A stretch of DNA of 64,000 nucleotides from Candidatus Desulfofervidaceae bacterium (GCA_027038965.1 JALWFG010000016.1:124001-188000); one strand, 5' to 3'. Numbered from the stretch's first letter, positions 43,511 through 52,484 are shown. The notes: generated by a model not told the origin, from the letters alone. Numbers and translations are program-made.

Positions 43511-44281
43511 GTGGCTCAAACAGCTTATGAACCAAAGATTCTGGGATTTCTCTGTAATTGGTGTTGTTATACAGCCGCGGATTCTGCAGGTGTGGCCCGG
43601 TATCAATATCCTCCTAACATAAGGGTAATCAGGGTGATGTGCACAGGAAGAATCGACCCTGTTTTTCTCATTGATGGATTCCTAAATGGTGCTGATGGAG
43701 TTTTTGTAGGTGGTTGCCATTTAGGGGAATGTCATTACATCTCAGGCAATTATGAGGCCCAATTTGTAGTGGCCTTTGCCCATGAGATATTAAAGGAATT
43801 GGGTATCAATCCTGAGAGGCTTCGTCTTGAATGGGCCTCAGCCGCTGAAGGTGCCTATTTTGTAAAAGTAATTACGGAATTTACCCAATGGCTAAAAGAT
43901 GTTGGGAGGCTTGGTACAAGCGAAAAGATAGCACCTGAGGAGTTAAAGCTCAAATTAAAGGCAGCAGTAATGGCCTTAGAGGGCTCTAAATTGAGGATGA
44001 ATTTTGCCAAAGAGGCCGTAAAGTTAAAAGAAAAGAGGGAAAGGGGAGAAGCCTTAGAAGTTGCCGTTAGTGAAGGTCTGAAAAATACAATCAAAAAGGA
44101 GATTGCCTTTTATCTCTCAAGTTTATACCTTAAACAAGGGCCTCATTCTGTTTCTGATTTGGCTCAGAAACTTAATTTCCCTGAAGCAGAGGTGGAGAAG
44201 TTTATTTCTGCCCTCAGCAAAAAGGGATTAATAACACTTCAACAGCAAGAACCAGTTCCTATATATGTGGCCAAAAGTTGA
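43511..44281 (+). CDS. MvhD/FrhD-like hydrogenase iron-sulfur subunit with C-terminal helical/winged-helix extension
   Basis: 256 residues, GTG start. Residues 1-135 are the MvhD domain that binds a [2Fe-2S] cluster and docks to HdrA: LGFLCNWCCYTAAD (about 11-24), VMCTGRIDP (about 43-51) and GGCHLGECHY (about 67-76). The remaining 120 residues are a charged helical stretch followed by a winged-helix-like end (HSVSDLAQKLNFPEAEVEKF, then LSKKGLITL). No hydrogenase, formate dehydrogenase or NADH-binding gene follows, so the electron donor is not encoded here. BamF of the benzoyl-CoA reductase complex is a relative in role. Confidence 0.88.
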   Translation: MAQTAYEPKILGFLCNWCCYTAADSAGVARYQYPPNIRVIRVMCTGRIDPVFLIDGFLNGADGVFVGGCHLGECHYISGNYEAQFVVAFAHEILKELGINPERLRLEWASAAEGAYFVKVITEFTQWLKDVGRLGTSEKIAPEELKLKLKAAVMALEGSKLRMNFAKEAVKLKEKRERGEALEVAVSEGLKNTIKKEIAFYLSSLYLKQGPHSVSDLAQKLNFPEAEVEKFISALSKKGLITLQQQEPVPIYVAKS

Positions 44282-44383
44282 AAAATCTAAATTTATTTTG
44301 AAAACAGCATCGTTAGGAACCATTTGCTTAAAATAGGGGTAATAAATTAGTGCAGTTGTAGGTTTTTCTTGAGTTTTTTGCCC

Positions 44384-44411
44384 TTGACATTCCTTTATTC
44401 ATGATTAAAAT
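44384..44411 (+). promoter_or_regulatory. Putative promoter for the isochorismatase-ugd genes
   Basis: TTGACA (44384-44389), a 16-base spacer and TAAAAT (44406-44411). Transcription would begin near 44418, after the upstream ATG at 44401, which supports the downstream ATG at 44440 as the real start. Confidence 0.6.
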
Positions 44412-44439
44412 CAGGCAGATTTTTAGAGTGGGGGAAATT

Positions 44440-44976
44440 ATGTTTTTAACTCAGGAAAGCGCTTGCGTTTTGGTAATTGATTTTCAGCCAAGGCTTTTTC
44501 AGGTGATGGATCGTAAGGAAGAGTTGTTAAACAATGCGGTGAAATTGCTTAAAGGTTGTCATATTTTAGGTATTCCTATTGTGGCTACAGAGCAGTATCC
44601 CAAGGGGCTTGGGTCAACGCTCCCTGAGATTAAGGAATTTTTAAATGAAAAGGATACTTATGCCAAAATGAGTTTTTCGGCCTATCCTGTCATCAAGCAG
44701 GCCCTTAGAGAAGTTGACAAAAAGGATGTCATTTTGCTTGGTATAGAGGCCCATATTTGTGTTTATCAAACCTGTCGGGATTTGGTTCAAAGTGGTTATA
44801 AGGTTTTTGTCCCCTATGAATGCGTTTCTTCCAGAAATCCGGCTCATGTCCAAAATGCCTTAAGATTAATGGATAAAATGGGGGCATGGATTACAAATGT
44901 AGAGGCCGTTTTGTTTGATCTGTTAAAAACTGCTGAGGCTAAAGAATTTAAAGAGATTGCCAAATTGATTAAATAG
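44440..44976 (+). CDS. Isochorismatase-like (cysteine) hydrolase
   Basis: 178 residues from the ATG at 44440, chosen because GTGGGGGAA precedes it and the predicted promoter lies too close to the upstream ATG. The catalytic pattern is Asp in VIDFQPRL (about 14), Lys within the YPKGLGSTLPEI segment, and the nucleophile in GIEAHICVYQTCRDL (about residue 107). The fold covers nicotinamidases, ureidoacrylate and isochorismate hydrolases; the substrate is unknown. Nine bases before the UDP-glucose dehydrogenase gene. Confidence 0.85.
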   Translation: MFLTQESACVLVIDFQPRLFQVMDRKEELLNNAVKLLKGCHILGIPIVATEQYPKGLGSTLPEIKEFLNEKDTYAKMSFSAYPVIKQALREVDKKDVILLGIEAHICVYQTCRDLVQSGYKVFVPYECVSSRNPAHVQNALRLMDKMGAWITNVEAVLFDLLKTAEAKEFKEIAKLIK

Positions 44977-44985
44977 GAGCCATTT

Positions 44986-46305
44986 ATGAAATTATGTGTG
45001 GTTGGACCGGGGTATGTTGGATTGGTTACAGCGGCCTGTTTTGCGGAGATGGGCAATGAAGTCATTTGTATAGGGCGAAAAGAAGACCCTATTGATAATC
45101 TCAATCAGGGCATTGTTCACATTTATGAACCCGGTCTTGACGAGCTCGTAAAACGCAACTTAAAGGATGCCCGGCTGCGGTTTAGCGATGACCTTAAGGA
45201 AGGTGTAGAAGACAGTCTTGTTATTTTTGTAGCGGTGGGCACGCCCCCAAATGACGATGGCAGTTGTGACTTGAGTGCTGTTTGTGAAGTGGCTCAGAAC
45301 ATTGGCAAATACATGGATGACTACCGAATTGTGGTCATCAAATCTACTGTGCCTGTGGGGACGAATGAGAAGGTAAGAGAAATTATTGCTTCAGAGCTTA
45401 AAAAAAGGGGAGAAAACCTTGAATTTGACGTCGTTTCCAATCCAGAATTTTTAAAGGAAGGGGATGCGGTTAACGATTTTATGAAACCGGACCGGATTAT
45501 TATTGGCACCGACAATGTGCGTACGGCCGCCTTAATGCGGGAATTATATGCCCCATTTGCTCGTACCCGAGACAAACTCATGGTCATGGACCCTAGGAGC
45601 GCTGAAATGACCAAATACGCGGCTAACTGCATGTTAGCTACCAAGATTTCCTTTATCAACGAAATTGCCAATATTTGCGAAAAGGTTGGGGCCGATGTAA
45701 TGCAGGTGCGGAAAGGGATTGGTTCTGACCACCGAATTGGTTATCACTTCATTTATCCAGGAGTGGGATTTGGAGGTTCATGTTTTCCCAAAGACATTAG
45801 TGCCCTTATTCATCTGGCGAGCCAAAATGGCTGGAAACCTCTGCTTTTAGAGGCCGTTAAGGCCGTAAATGAACATCAAAAAGGACTTTTGGCTCAGAAG
45901 ATTATCAATTACTTTTCCAATAAGGGCGGGGTTAAAGATAAGATTGTTGCTGTTTGGGGGCTTTCTTTTAAGCCCAATACCAATGATATGAGGGATGCCC
46001 CTTCTATTGAAGTTATCTCACGCTTGCTTTTAGAAGGAGCAAAGGTGGTGGCCTTTGACCCGGTAGCGGTACCTGAGGCCCAAAAGATATTTGGAGATAA
46101 GGTGCTTTATGTAGAAAATGCCTATGATGCCCTTAAGGGAGCACATGCCTTGGCCTTAATAACTGAATGGAATCAATTTAGGCATCCTGATTTTGATAAA
46201 ATAAAGGAACTTATGGCCGAGTGGGTCATTTTTGATGGCCGCAATCTGTATGATAAGGAATTTTTGAAAAAAAAGGGTTTTACCTACTTTGGAATAGGAA
46301 GATAA
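44986..46305 (+). CDS. ugd: UDP-glucose 6-dehydrogenase
   Basis: 439 residues. NAD-binding VGPGYVGLVTAACFAEMG (about residues 4-21), VAVGTPPNDDGSCDLS, ending of the first domain EFLKEGDAVNDFMKPDRIIIG, and the catalytic cysteine in GVGFGGSCFPKDI (about 258-270). Oxidises UDP-glucose to UDP-glucuronate for surface polysaccharides. UDP-ManNAc dehydrogenases are relatives, but the motif set fits UDP-glucose. Close spacing to hisS suggests a shared transcript. Confidence 0.93.
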   Translation: MKLCVVGPGYVGLVTAACFAEMGNEVICIGRKEDPIDNLNQGIVHIYEPGLDELVKRNLKDARLRFSDDLKEGVEDSLVIFVAVGTPPNDDGSCDLSAVCEVAQNIGKYMDDYRIVVIKSTVPVGTNEKVREIIASELKKRGENLEFDVVSNPEFLKEGDAVNDFMKPDRIIIGTDNVRTAALMRELYAPFARTRDKLMVMDPRSAEMTKYAANCMLATKISFINEIANICEKVGADVMQVRKGIGSDHRIGYHFIYPGVGFGGSCFPKDISALIHLASQNGWKPLLLEAVKAVNEHQKGLLAQKIINYFSNKGGVKDKIVAVWGLSFKPNTNDMRDAPSIEVISRLLLEGAKVVAFDPVAVPEAQKIFGDKVLYVENAYDALKGAHALALITEWNQFRHPDFDKIKELMAEWVIFDGRNLYDKEFLKKKGFTYFGIGR

Positions 46306-46309
46306 CTTG

Positions 46310-47572
46310 ATGCCCAAGCGGATTCAAACTATAAGAGGTTTTCGGGATATTCTGCCTCAAGAGGCCCAAAAATGGTGGTACGTAGAGCGTACGGCTCGAG
46401 ATGTCTTTTCTCTCTTTGGTTTTAGAGAAGTAAAACTGCCCATTTTGGAACAAACTGCCCTTTTTGCCCGCAGCATTGGCGAGACCACCGATATTGTAGA
46501 GAAGGAAATGTATAGTTTTCAGGACAAAGGTGGGGATAATGTGAGCCTTCGTCCTGAGGCCACGGCTTCAATCGTGCGAATGTTTATTCAACACAGCCTT
46601 TATCAGCAACCCCTAGCGGCCAAACTTTTTACCATTGGCCCAATGTTTCGACGAGAACGGCCCCAAAAGGGGCGTTATCGCCAGTTTTATCAAATAGATG
46701 CTGAAATGTTTGGTTTTGAAAGGCCCTTGGCCGATGCCGAAATGATATTTATGCTTACGACAATTTTAAATCAGCTTAAGGTAGCCGAATATGACCTGCA
46801 CCTTAACTCACTAGGGTGTCCCCAATGCCGACAGGCGTTTAAGGAGGCCTTAAAGAGATTTTTAGAAGATAAACATCAAAAACTCTGTCCTGATTGCCAG
46901 AGAAGGCGGCTTTTAAATCCGTTACGGGTGTTTGATTGCAAAAGTGAGGGTTGTAAAGAGGTGCTCAAAGAGGCCCCTTTAATTACCCAATATCTTTGTC
47001 AAGATTGTAAGACACACTTTGAATCTTTAAAAGGCTATCTTGAGGCCTTTGGCATTGCCTATTTGCTTGACCCCTATTTGGTGAGGGGGCTTGATTATTA
47101 TACCCGCACTATCTTTGAGGTAACCATCCCAGGGATTGGGGCTCAGAGTGCCGTGGCAGGTGGGGGGCGTTATGACAATCTGATAGAGGTGCTTGGTGGC
47201 CGTTCAACCCCAGCCATTGGATTTGCCATTGGCATGGACCGGCTTTTGCCCTGCGTGCCTGACCCTGATAAAGAAGCCAGACCTATTTTTTTGGCTCTTT
47301 TAGGAGAAGAGGCTGTAAAAATTGGACTTAAGTGGGTGCAGTTTTTAAGGAAGGTGGGAATTTGGACCGAGATTGATTACCGCCTAGGAAGCCTTAAGTC
47401 TCAACTCAACCGAGCCAATCACCTTAAGGCAAAGTTTTGTCTCATTATTGGTGAGGATGAGATTAAAAAGGGCAAGGCCATTTTGAGGGATATGGATACC
47501 AAAGAACAACTGAATGTAGCCCTTGAACCTAATTCAGAGATCATTGAAAAACTAAAGGGAGGAAAGAATTGA
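46310..47572 (+). CDS. hisS: Histidyl-tRNA synthetase
   Basis: 420 residues from the ATG at 46310; a TTG three bases upstream is an alternative. Class II aaRS. Motif 2 region: MFRRERPQKGRYRQFYQIDAE (overall about residues 111-131). Histidine-binding LVRGLDYYTRTIFEV (about 257-271) and motif 3 region AIGFAIGMDRL (about 301-311). Four paired cysteines between (CPQC...CPDC) occur in many bacterial HisRS. Its stop overlaps the TTG start of aspS. Confidence 0.96.
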   Translation: MPKRIQTIRGFRDILPQEAQKWWYVERTARDVFSLFGFREVKLPILEQTALFARSIGETTDIVEKEMYSFQDKGGDNVSLRPEATASIVRMFIQHSLYQQPLAAKLFTIGPMFRRERPQKGRYRQFYQIDAEMFGFERPLADAEMIFMLTTILNQLKVAEYDLHLNSLGCPQCRQAFKEALKRFLEDKHQKLCPDCQRRRLLNPLRVFDCKSEGCKEVLKEAPLITQYLCQDCKTHFESLKGYLEAFGIAYLLDPYLVRGLDYYTRTIFEVTIPGIGAQSAVAGGGRYDNLIEVLGGRSTPAIGFAIGMDRLLPCVPDPDKEARPIFLALLGEEAVKIGLKWVQFLRKVGIWTEIDYRLGSLKSQLNRANHLKAKFCLIIGEDEIKKGKAILRDMDTKEQLNVALEPNSEIIEKLKGGKN

Positions 47573-49353
47573 GTTTGACATTAGATATTCTAGGGAGTTT
47601 AAAACGCACCCATTATTGTGCTACCGTAACTGAAGCAGAAATGGGCAAAGAGGTGGTGCTGATGGGCTGGGTGGGGCGCCGCCGAGACCATGGGGGGGTT
47701 ATCTTTGTAGATTTAAGGGACCGTACGGGTGTTGTCCAGGTGGTCTTTGACCCCAAAATTAGCGAGGAATGCCACGCCAGGGCCGATCATCTCCGAGCTG
47801 AATGGGTGATTGCAGTCAAGGGTAAGGTCAGGCCTAGGCCTAAGGGCATGGAGAATCCAAAGTTAAAGACTGGTTATATTGAAGTGGCCGTAACTGAACT
47901 TAAGGTTTTAAACAAGTCCTTATCTTTGCCCTTTCAGATTGAGGATTATGTAGATGTAGGTGAGGCTACGAGATTAAAATATCGGTATCTGGACCTAAGG
48001 CGGCCATCTGTGGCCAAAAATTTCATTCTGCGGCATCAGGCGGCTCAGGCCGTAAGGCAATTTTTATCCCAAAATGGTTTTTTGGAAATAGAAACGCCTT
48101 TTTTGACCAAAAGCACGCCTGAAGGGGCTAGAGATTTCTTAGTTCCTAGCCGTTTGCATCCAGGAAAATTCTATGCCTTGCCCCAATCCCCCCAATTATT
48201 TAAACAGCTTTTAATGATTAGTGGCTTTGACCGATATTTCCAAATTGTTAAATGCTTTCGAGATGAGGACTTAAGGGCCGATAGACAGCCTGAATTTACC
48301 CAGATAGATATGGAGATGTCCTTTGTGACCGAAGAAGATGTTATGGCCATTTCTGAAGCCCTGGTCCAAGAGTTATGTCAAAGGGTTTTTGGCTATCGAG
48401 TTGATATTCCCTTTCGCCGTTTAAGCTATGACGAGGCCATGGCCCGCTATGGGACTGACAGGCCTGACTTGCGCTTTGGTCTGGAATTAAAAGATGTCAC
48501 AGAAATTGTGAAGGAATCAAATTTTAAGGTCTTTGCTAGTGTGGCTCAAAAGGGTGGCTTAGTAAAGGCCCTTAATGCCAAAGGAGGAGCAGGGCTTTCC
48601 CGTAAGGAGATTGATGATTTGACCAAGTTTGTGGGCGAATTTGGGGCCAAAGGACTGGCCTGGATTAAGGTCCGGGGTAGTGATTGGCAATCGCCGATTG
48701 TAAAGTTTTTTACTGAAGGGGAAAAAACGGCCTTGGCTGAGCGGTTGCAAATGGAAGATGGCGACATTGTCTTTTTTGTGGCCGATGAACCTGAAATAGT
48801 TCATGAAGCCCTGGCCAATTTAAGGGTAGAATTGGGTAAGAAGCTCAGTTTAATAAAAGACAAACTCTGTTTTTGCTGGGTAACCGATTTTCCTATGTTT
48901 GAGTATGACCCCGATGAAGCTCGTTGGGAAACTGTCCATCATCCCTTTACTATGCCCAAGGAAGAAGACTTGAAGTATTTACCTGATGCCCCAGAGAAGG
49001 TGAAATCTCATTCTTATGATATTGTATTGAATGGTGTGGAAATTGGCGGTGGTAGTATTCGTATCCATCGGACTGATATTCAACAGCTTGTCTTTGAAGT
49101 GATTAAATTGCCTCAAGAAGAGGCGAGGGAGAAATTTGGTTTCCTTTTAGAGGCCCTTAACTATGGGGCCCCTCCTCATGGCGGTATTGCCTTTGGCTTT
49201 GACAGGCTGATTATGCTGCTGTGTGGCTGTGAGAGTATTAGGGGGGTGATTGCCTTTCCCAAGACCCAAAAAGGGACTTGTTTACTAACCGACGCCCCTT
49301 CAGAGGTTAAAAAAGGGCAACTTGAGGAGCTTAGTCTGAGGATAAAAATTTAG
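47569..49353 (+). CDS. aspS: Aspartyl-tRNA synthetase
   Basis: 594 residues, bacterial-type AspRS. TTG start at 47569 backed by GGGAGGAAAG, overlapping the hisS stop by four bases. N-terminal OB-fold anticodon-binding domain (VVLMGWVGRRRDHGGVIFVD), class II motif 2 CFRDEDLRADRQPEFTQID, the bacterial insertion domain (about 290-410), and motif 3 GGIAFGFDRLIMLL (about 541-554). Whether it is discriminating or also charges tRNA-Asn cannot be told here. Confidence 0.97.
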   Translation: MSLTLDILGSLKRTHYCATVTEAEMGKEVVLMGWVGRRRDHGGVIFVDLRDRTGVVQVVFDPKISEECHARADHLRAEWVIAVKGKVRPRPKGMENPKLKTGYIEVAVTELKVLNKSLSLPFQIEDYVDVGEATRLKYRYLDLRRPSVAKNFILRHQAAQAVRQFLSQNGFLEIETPFLTKSTPEGARDFLVPSRLHPGKFYALPQSPQLFKQLLMISGFDRYFQIVKCFRDEDLRADRQPEFTQIDMEMSFVTEEDVMAISEALVQELCQRVFGYRVDIPFRRLSYDEAMARYGTDRPDLRFGLELKDVTEIVKESNFKVFASVAQKGGLVKALNAKGGAGLSRKEIDDLTKFVGEFGAKGLAWIKVRGSDWQSPIVKFFTEGEKTALAERLQMEDGDIVFFVADEPEIVHEALANLRVELGKKLSLIKDKLCFCWVTDFPMFEYDPDEARWETVHHPFTMPKEEDLKYLPDAPEKVKSHSYDIVLNGVEIGGGSIRIHRTDIQQLVFEVIKLPQEEAREKFGFLLEALNYGAPPHGGIAFGFDRLIMLLCGCESIRGVIAFPKTQKGTCLLTDAPSEVKKGQLEELSLRIKI

Positions 49354-49387
49354 TCAAGAATTGGGTTTTAGGTGGTTTAACTATCAA

Positions 49388-49624
49388 CTAAGTTACATCC
49401 AGACGGTCAAAATACAAATTTAAAGGGAGGTTCCATTCTTCCCGCAAGGCCTTGATAAGGGCCTTAACATCCTCTTCATTTCCTGGCGGCACCATAAGCT
49501 CCACAATGGCCTGAAAACGGTCCACGGTCCGAAATTGGGCTAGGCCGTCATATGACCCAACAATCCATTGAAAGAGGGCAATTTTATTTCTAGGCAATTT
49601 TACATACCAGAAATGGCTTCGCAT
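49388..49624 (-). CDS. DUF4911-like small protein
   Basis: 78 residues from the ATG at 49624 (GGGGGAAC just upstream). A longer reading frame to 49702 would cross a strong stem-loop and is unlikely to be translated. The core reads KIALFQWIVGSYDGLAQFRT, then VELMVPPGNEEDVKALIKAL, which I recognise as the DUF4911 pattern of Desulfobacterota. No function is known. It is convergent with aspS and probably follows the gpmI-amzA-fdhD group. Confidence 0.7.
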   Translation of the reverse strand: MRSHFWYVKLPRNKIALFQWIVGSYDGLAQFRTVDRFQAIVELMVPPGNEEDVKALIKALREEWNLPLNLYFDRLDVT

Positions 49625-49639
49625 GTTCCCCCAAAATAA

Positions 49640-49666
49640 CCCCCTTCTTTTAGTTAAAGAAGGGGG
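49640..49666. other. Strong stem-loop upstream of the DUF4911-like gene
   Basis: CCCCCTTCTTT (49640-49650), loop of five bases, AAAGAAGGGGG (49656-49666): an 11-base-pair perfect stem. On the minus strand it is followed by TTATTTT and then the DUF4911 ribosome-binding site, so it could end the fdhD transcript or control translation of the small gene. Confidence 0.6.
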
Positions 49667-49763
49667 TAAAGGAAGATGATGTGGATATGATTTGCTTACC
49701 ATTTTAAGATACCATAAGGGATTTATTTTGTCAAACAGTATTTTTAGGTTATTTTTTGTTATT

Positions 49764-50474
49764 TTAAGTATTTTTAATCCCAGCCCAACCGGTGTAAATA
49801 TTCATTTTATGACTTCTTATAAAGCCTATTAGTCCAATGTTGTATTGAAGAGCCAGTTTGACGGCCTCTTCTGTAACGGCAGATTTAGAGGCAATAGTTG
49901 GAATGCCTGCAAAGATTGCCTTTTTTATAATACTACTAGAAATGCGACAAGAGGTAAGGAGGATTTTATCTTCTAGGGATATGTTTTTCAAAATAGCCGT
50001 TCCAATAACCTTGTCAATGGCGTTATGTCGGCCAATGTCCTCGGCAAAACAGAAAATGTCTCTTTCTGTAGCCACGGCAGCGGCATGGAAACAACCCGTT
50101 TGTTTAAAGAATAAAGACCTCTGCCCAAATTTTTCCATAAGGTTCCATAATGATGGCCAGGAGGCCATTTTTAAAGGACGGACAGGGGCCAGAGACCTCT
50201 TTTTATGGGTTTTCAAATTAACCGTGCAACTTGAGGGCTTAAATTCTAAACATTTTATCTCATCCAGCCTTTCTATAAATCCTTCATCCAAAAGAAAGCC
50301 TGTGACTAATTCCTTTAATTGCTTAGGAGAACAGTCAAATTTAAAGACAGACCTTGCATTAACAAAAAGCTCAAACTGATATTCTACCGCCACTATATCT
50401 GTTTCTGTCAAAGCACCCTGTGGGGAGAGCCGAATGACTGCCCTTTTTGTAATTATTTTATCTTTGTCTGGCAT
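49764..50474 (-). CDS. fdhD: FdhD-like sulfur carrier / formate dehydrogenase accessory protein
   Basis: 236 residues, shorter than E. coli FdhD (about 277). Recognised by the EYQFELFVN start region, LVTGFLLDEGFI (about 53-64), the TGCFHAAAV segment (about 125-133), AEDIGRHNAIDKVIG (about 142-156) and GIPTIASKSAVTEEAVKLA. FdhD moves sulfur from IscS to bis-MGD in formate dehydrogenases. The CxxC loop needed in E. coli is not visible before the TG.HAA motif; only single cysteines are present. It overlaps the archaemetzincin gene by 22 bases. Confidence 0.8.
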   Translation of the reverse strand: MPDKDKIITKRAVIRLSPQGALTETDIVAVEYQFELFVNARSVFKFDCSPKQLKELVTGFLLDEGFIERLDEIKCLEFKPSSCTVNLKTHKKRSLAPVRPLKMASWPSLWNLMEKFGQRSLFFKQTGCFHAAAVATERDIFCFAEDIGRHNAIDKVIGTAILKNISLEDKILLTSCRISSSIIKKAIFAGIPTIASKSAVTEEAVKLALQYNIGLIGFIRSHKMNIYTGWAGIKNT

Positions 50475-50974
50475 TGGTTACAAAAGTAAATACCTTTTTT
50501 ATCCGTATCCCAAATACTGTTTGAAAAATGCATTACACAATGAGAGTTGGGACAATGGTTAAGACCATAAAGGTGTCCCAACTCATGTACAGCCTCTTTT
50601 AGAGCTCGAATTAGAAATACCTTTTCATCTTCCTTTTGACCATAGAAGGAGGGATGCAAACGGGCGAGACTAATTACTGCTACCCCCTTTCCCAACGCCG
50701 CTTGGCCAAAGATGAAATTGAGGCCAGGGACATATAAATCTACCTTTATGATACCTAGGGTAAATGTTTGAGGATGCCCCTTGAGGCGTAAGGAGTCCAA
50801 AAATGGATAGGAAAGATATTGCTTTCTTTGAACATTAAAAGCTGAAGGAGGTAGAGGCAAGGCATTGGCTATGGACACAGGCCGATTAAAGATTTGTTCT
50901 AGATTTTTTTTTAAAAAATCTAGAACATTACTCCTTATTTCTTCAAAGGGCACTAAGACGATTTCTTTAGGCAT
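50453..50974 (-). CDS. Archaemetzincin-family zinc metalloprotease
   Basis: 173 residues. Carries the full archaemetzincin signature: HELGHLYGLNHC (zinc histidines, about residues 122-133), the C-x4-C-M element (CPNSHCVM) and a closing CNQC (about 166-169), i.e. the extra structural zinc site typical of the family. The physiological substrate of archaemetzincins is not established. It overlaps gpmI (8 bases) and fdhD (22 bases), a tight trio. Confidence 0.92.
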   Translation of the reverse strand: MPKEIVLVPFEEIRSNVLDFLKKNLEQIFNRPVSIANALPLPPSAFNVQRKQYLSYPFLDSLRLKGHPQTFTLGIIKVDLYVPGLNFIFGQAALGKGVAVISLARLHPSFYGQKEDEKVFLIRALKEAVHELGHLYGLNHCPNSHCVMHFSNSIWDTDKKGIYFCNQCQTKIK

Positions 50975-52484
50975 CTTTAAACAGACTCTTGCCTGTCATT
51001 TCTTTAGGAATGGGTACTTGTAGAGCCGTAAGTATTGTAGGGGCTACATCACCCAAAATGCCCGGCCTTAATTTGGCCTTTGCCCCATTCCTCACATAAA
51101 TAAAGGGGACTGGATTCAGGGTATGAGCGGTATGAGGTTCCCCTGTTTCATAATCTATCATTTGCTCGGCATTCCCATGGTCAGCGGTTACAAAGCCTAT
51201 CCCACCCAAGGTCCTTATTGCGGTGATAATTTTACCAAGACATGCATCTACCGTTTCACAGGCCTTAATGGCGGCCTCAAGGACCCCTGTATGACCTACC
51301 ATATCCCCATTGGCAAAATTGAGTACAATAAAGCGGTACTTACCTGTTTTAAGCCTTTTGAGAAGCTCTTCAGTAATCTTAGGGGCGCTCATTTCTGGCT
51401 TTAAATCATACGTTGGCACTTCCCTAGGAGAAGGCACCAAACACCGATCTTCTAAAGGAAAAGGGTCCTCTTTACCACCATTGAAGAAATAGGTAACATG
51501 AGCATATTTTTCGGTTTCGGCAATCCGCAGTTGAGGCCAACCTAGATTGCTGATGACCTCTCCCAGAATATTTTTTAAATTTTCAGGGGGAAAGGCTACG
51601 GGGAGGTTGAAGTTCCTGTCATATTCGGTCATGCATACGAAATAGCCCAGCCTTGGCCAGATGGACCGTTCAAAAAACGAAAAATCCCTTTGAGTCAGCG
51701 CCCTTGTAATTTGTCTTACTCGGTCAGCTCGGAAGTTAAAGACAATAACCACATCTTTGTTTTTAATATTGCCTTCTTTTGCAATGACCGTAGGTTTGAT
51801 AAATTCATCGGTTTCACCCCTTTCATAAGCCTTTTTTACGGCCTCTATGGCAGATGTGGCTTGAAATCCTTTACCCAGCACCATGGCATCGTAGGCCAAT
51901 TTGGTCCTTTCCCATCTGGTATCCCTGTCCATGGCATAGTAACGTCCTGAAATGGTAGCAAACTGGCCTATCCCAATTTGCCCAAAATAATTTTCTACTT
52001 CCTGAATATATTTCAAGGCACTTTTAGGCGGAGTATCCCGCCCATCGGTAAATCCATGAATGAAAACATTTTTTAACCCATGCTTTTTAGCCATTTGAAG
52101 CAAGCCGTAAATGTGGTCCATAGAGCTGTGAACGCGTCCGTTAGAAATGAGTCCAAGCAGGTGTAACCTAGAATTTTGGGCTTGGTGCATGGCTTTAAGT
52201 AAGACAGGGTTTTCAAAAAAGCTTCCTTCTTTAATGGCCTTACTGATACGGGTAACGTCCTGATAAACAATACGGCCTGCCCCCAGATTTAAATGTCCTA
52301 CCTCTGAGTTACCCATAACTCCCTCAGGTAGTCCCACGGCCTCTCCATGGGCCCGAAGCGTCGTCCATGGATAGTGGGTCATGAGATAATCCATTACAGG
52401 AGTGTTGGCTAAGGCAACGGCGTTTCCTTCCTTTCTAGGATTTAAACCCCAACCATCAAGAATGATCAAAATCGCTGGTCCCAA
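50967..52484 (-). CDS. gpmI: 2,3-bisphosphoglycerate-independent phosphoglycerate mutase
   Basis: 505 residues from a TTG at 52484, preferred because AAAGGAGGG lies seven to eight bases upstream and the protein then opens GPAILIILDGWGLNP as in the family. An in-frame ATG at 52532 would add 16 atypical residues. The phospho-serine site is GNSEVGHLNLGAGR (about 59-72). Metal ligands are visible in HGFTDGRDTPP, MVGHTGVLEAAIKA and TADHGNAEQM. Interconverts 3- and 2-phosphoglycerate. Leads the gpmI-amzA-fdhD group. Confidence 0.95.
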   Translation of the reverse strand: MGPAILIILDGWGLNPRKEGNAVALANTPVMDYLMTHYPWTTLRAHGEAVGLPEGVMGNSEVGHLNLGAGRIVYQDVTRISKAIKEGSFFENPVLLKAMHQAQNSRLHLLGLISNGRVHSSMDHIYGLLQMAKKHGLKNVFIHGFTDGRDTPPKSALKYIQEVENYFGQIGIGQFATISGRYYAMDRDTRWERTKLAYDAMVLGKGFQATSAIEAVKKAYERGETDEFIKPTVIAKEGNIKNKDVVIVFNFRADRVRQITRALTQRDFSFFERSIWPRLGYFVCMTEYDRNFNLPVAFPPENLKNILGEVISNLGWPQLRIAETEKYAHVTYFFNGGKEDPFPLEDRCLVPSPREVPTYDLKPEMSAPKITEELLKRLKTGKYRFIVLNFANGDMVGHTGVLEAAIKACETVDACLGKIITAIRTLGGIGFVTADHGNAEQMIDYETGEPHTAHTLNPVPFIYVRNGAKAKLRPGILGDVAPTILTALQVPIPKEMTGKSLFKDA

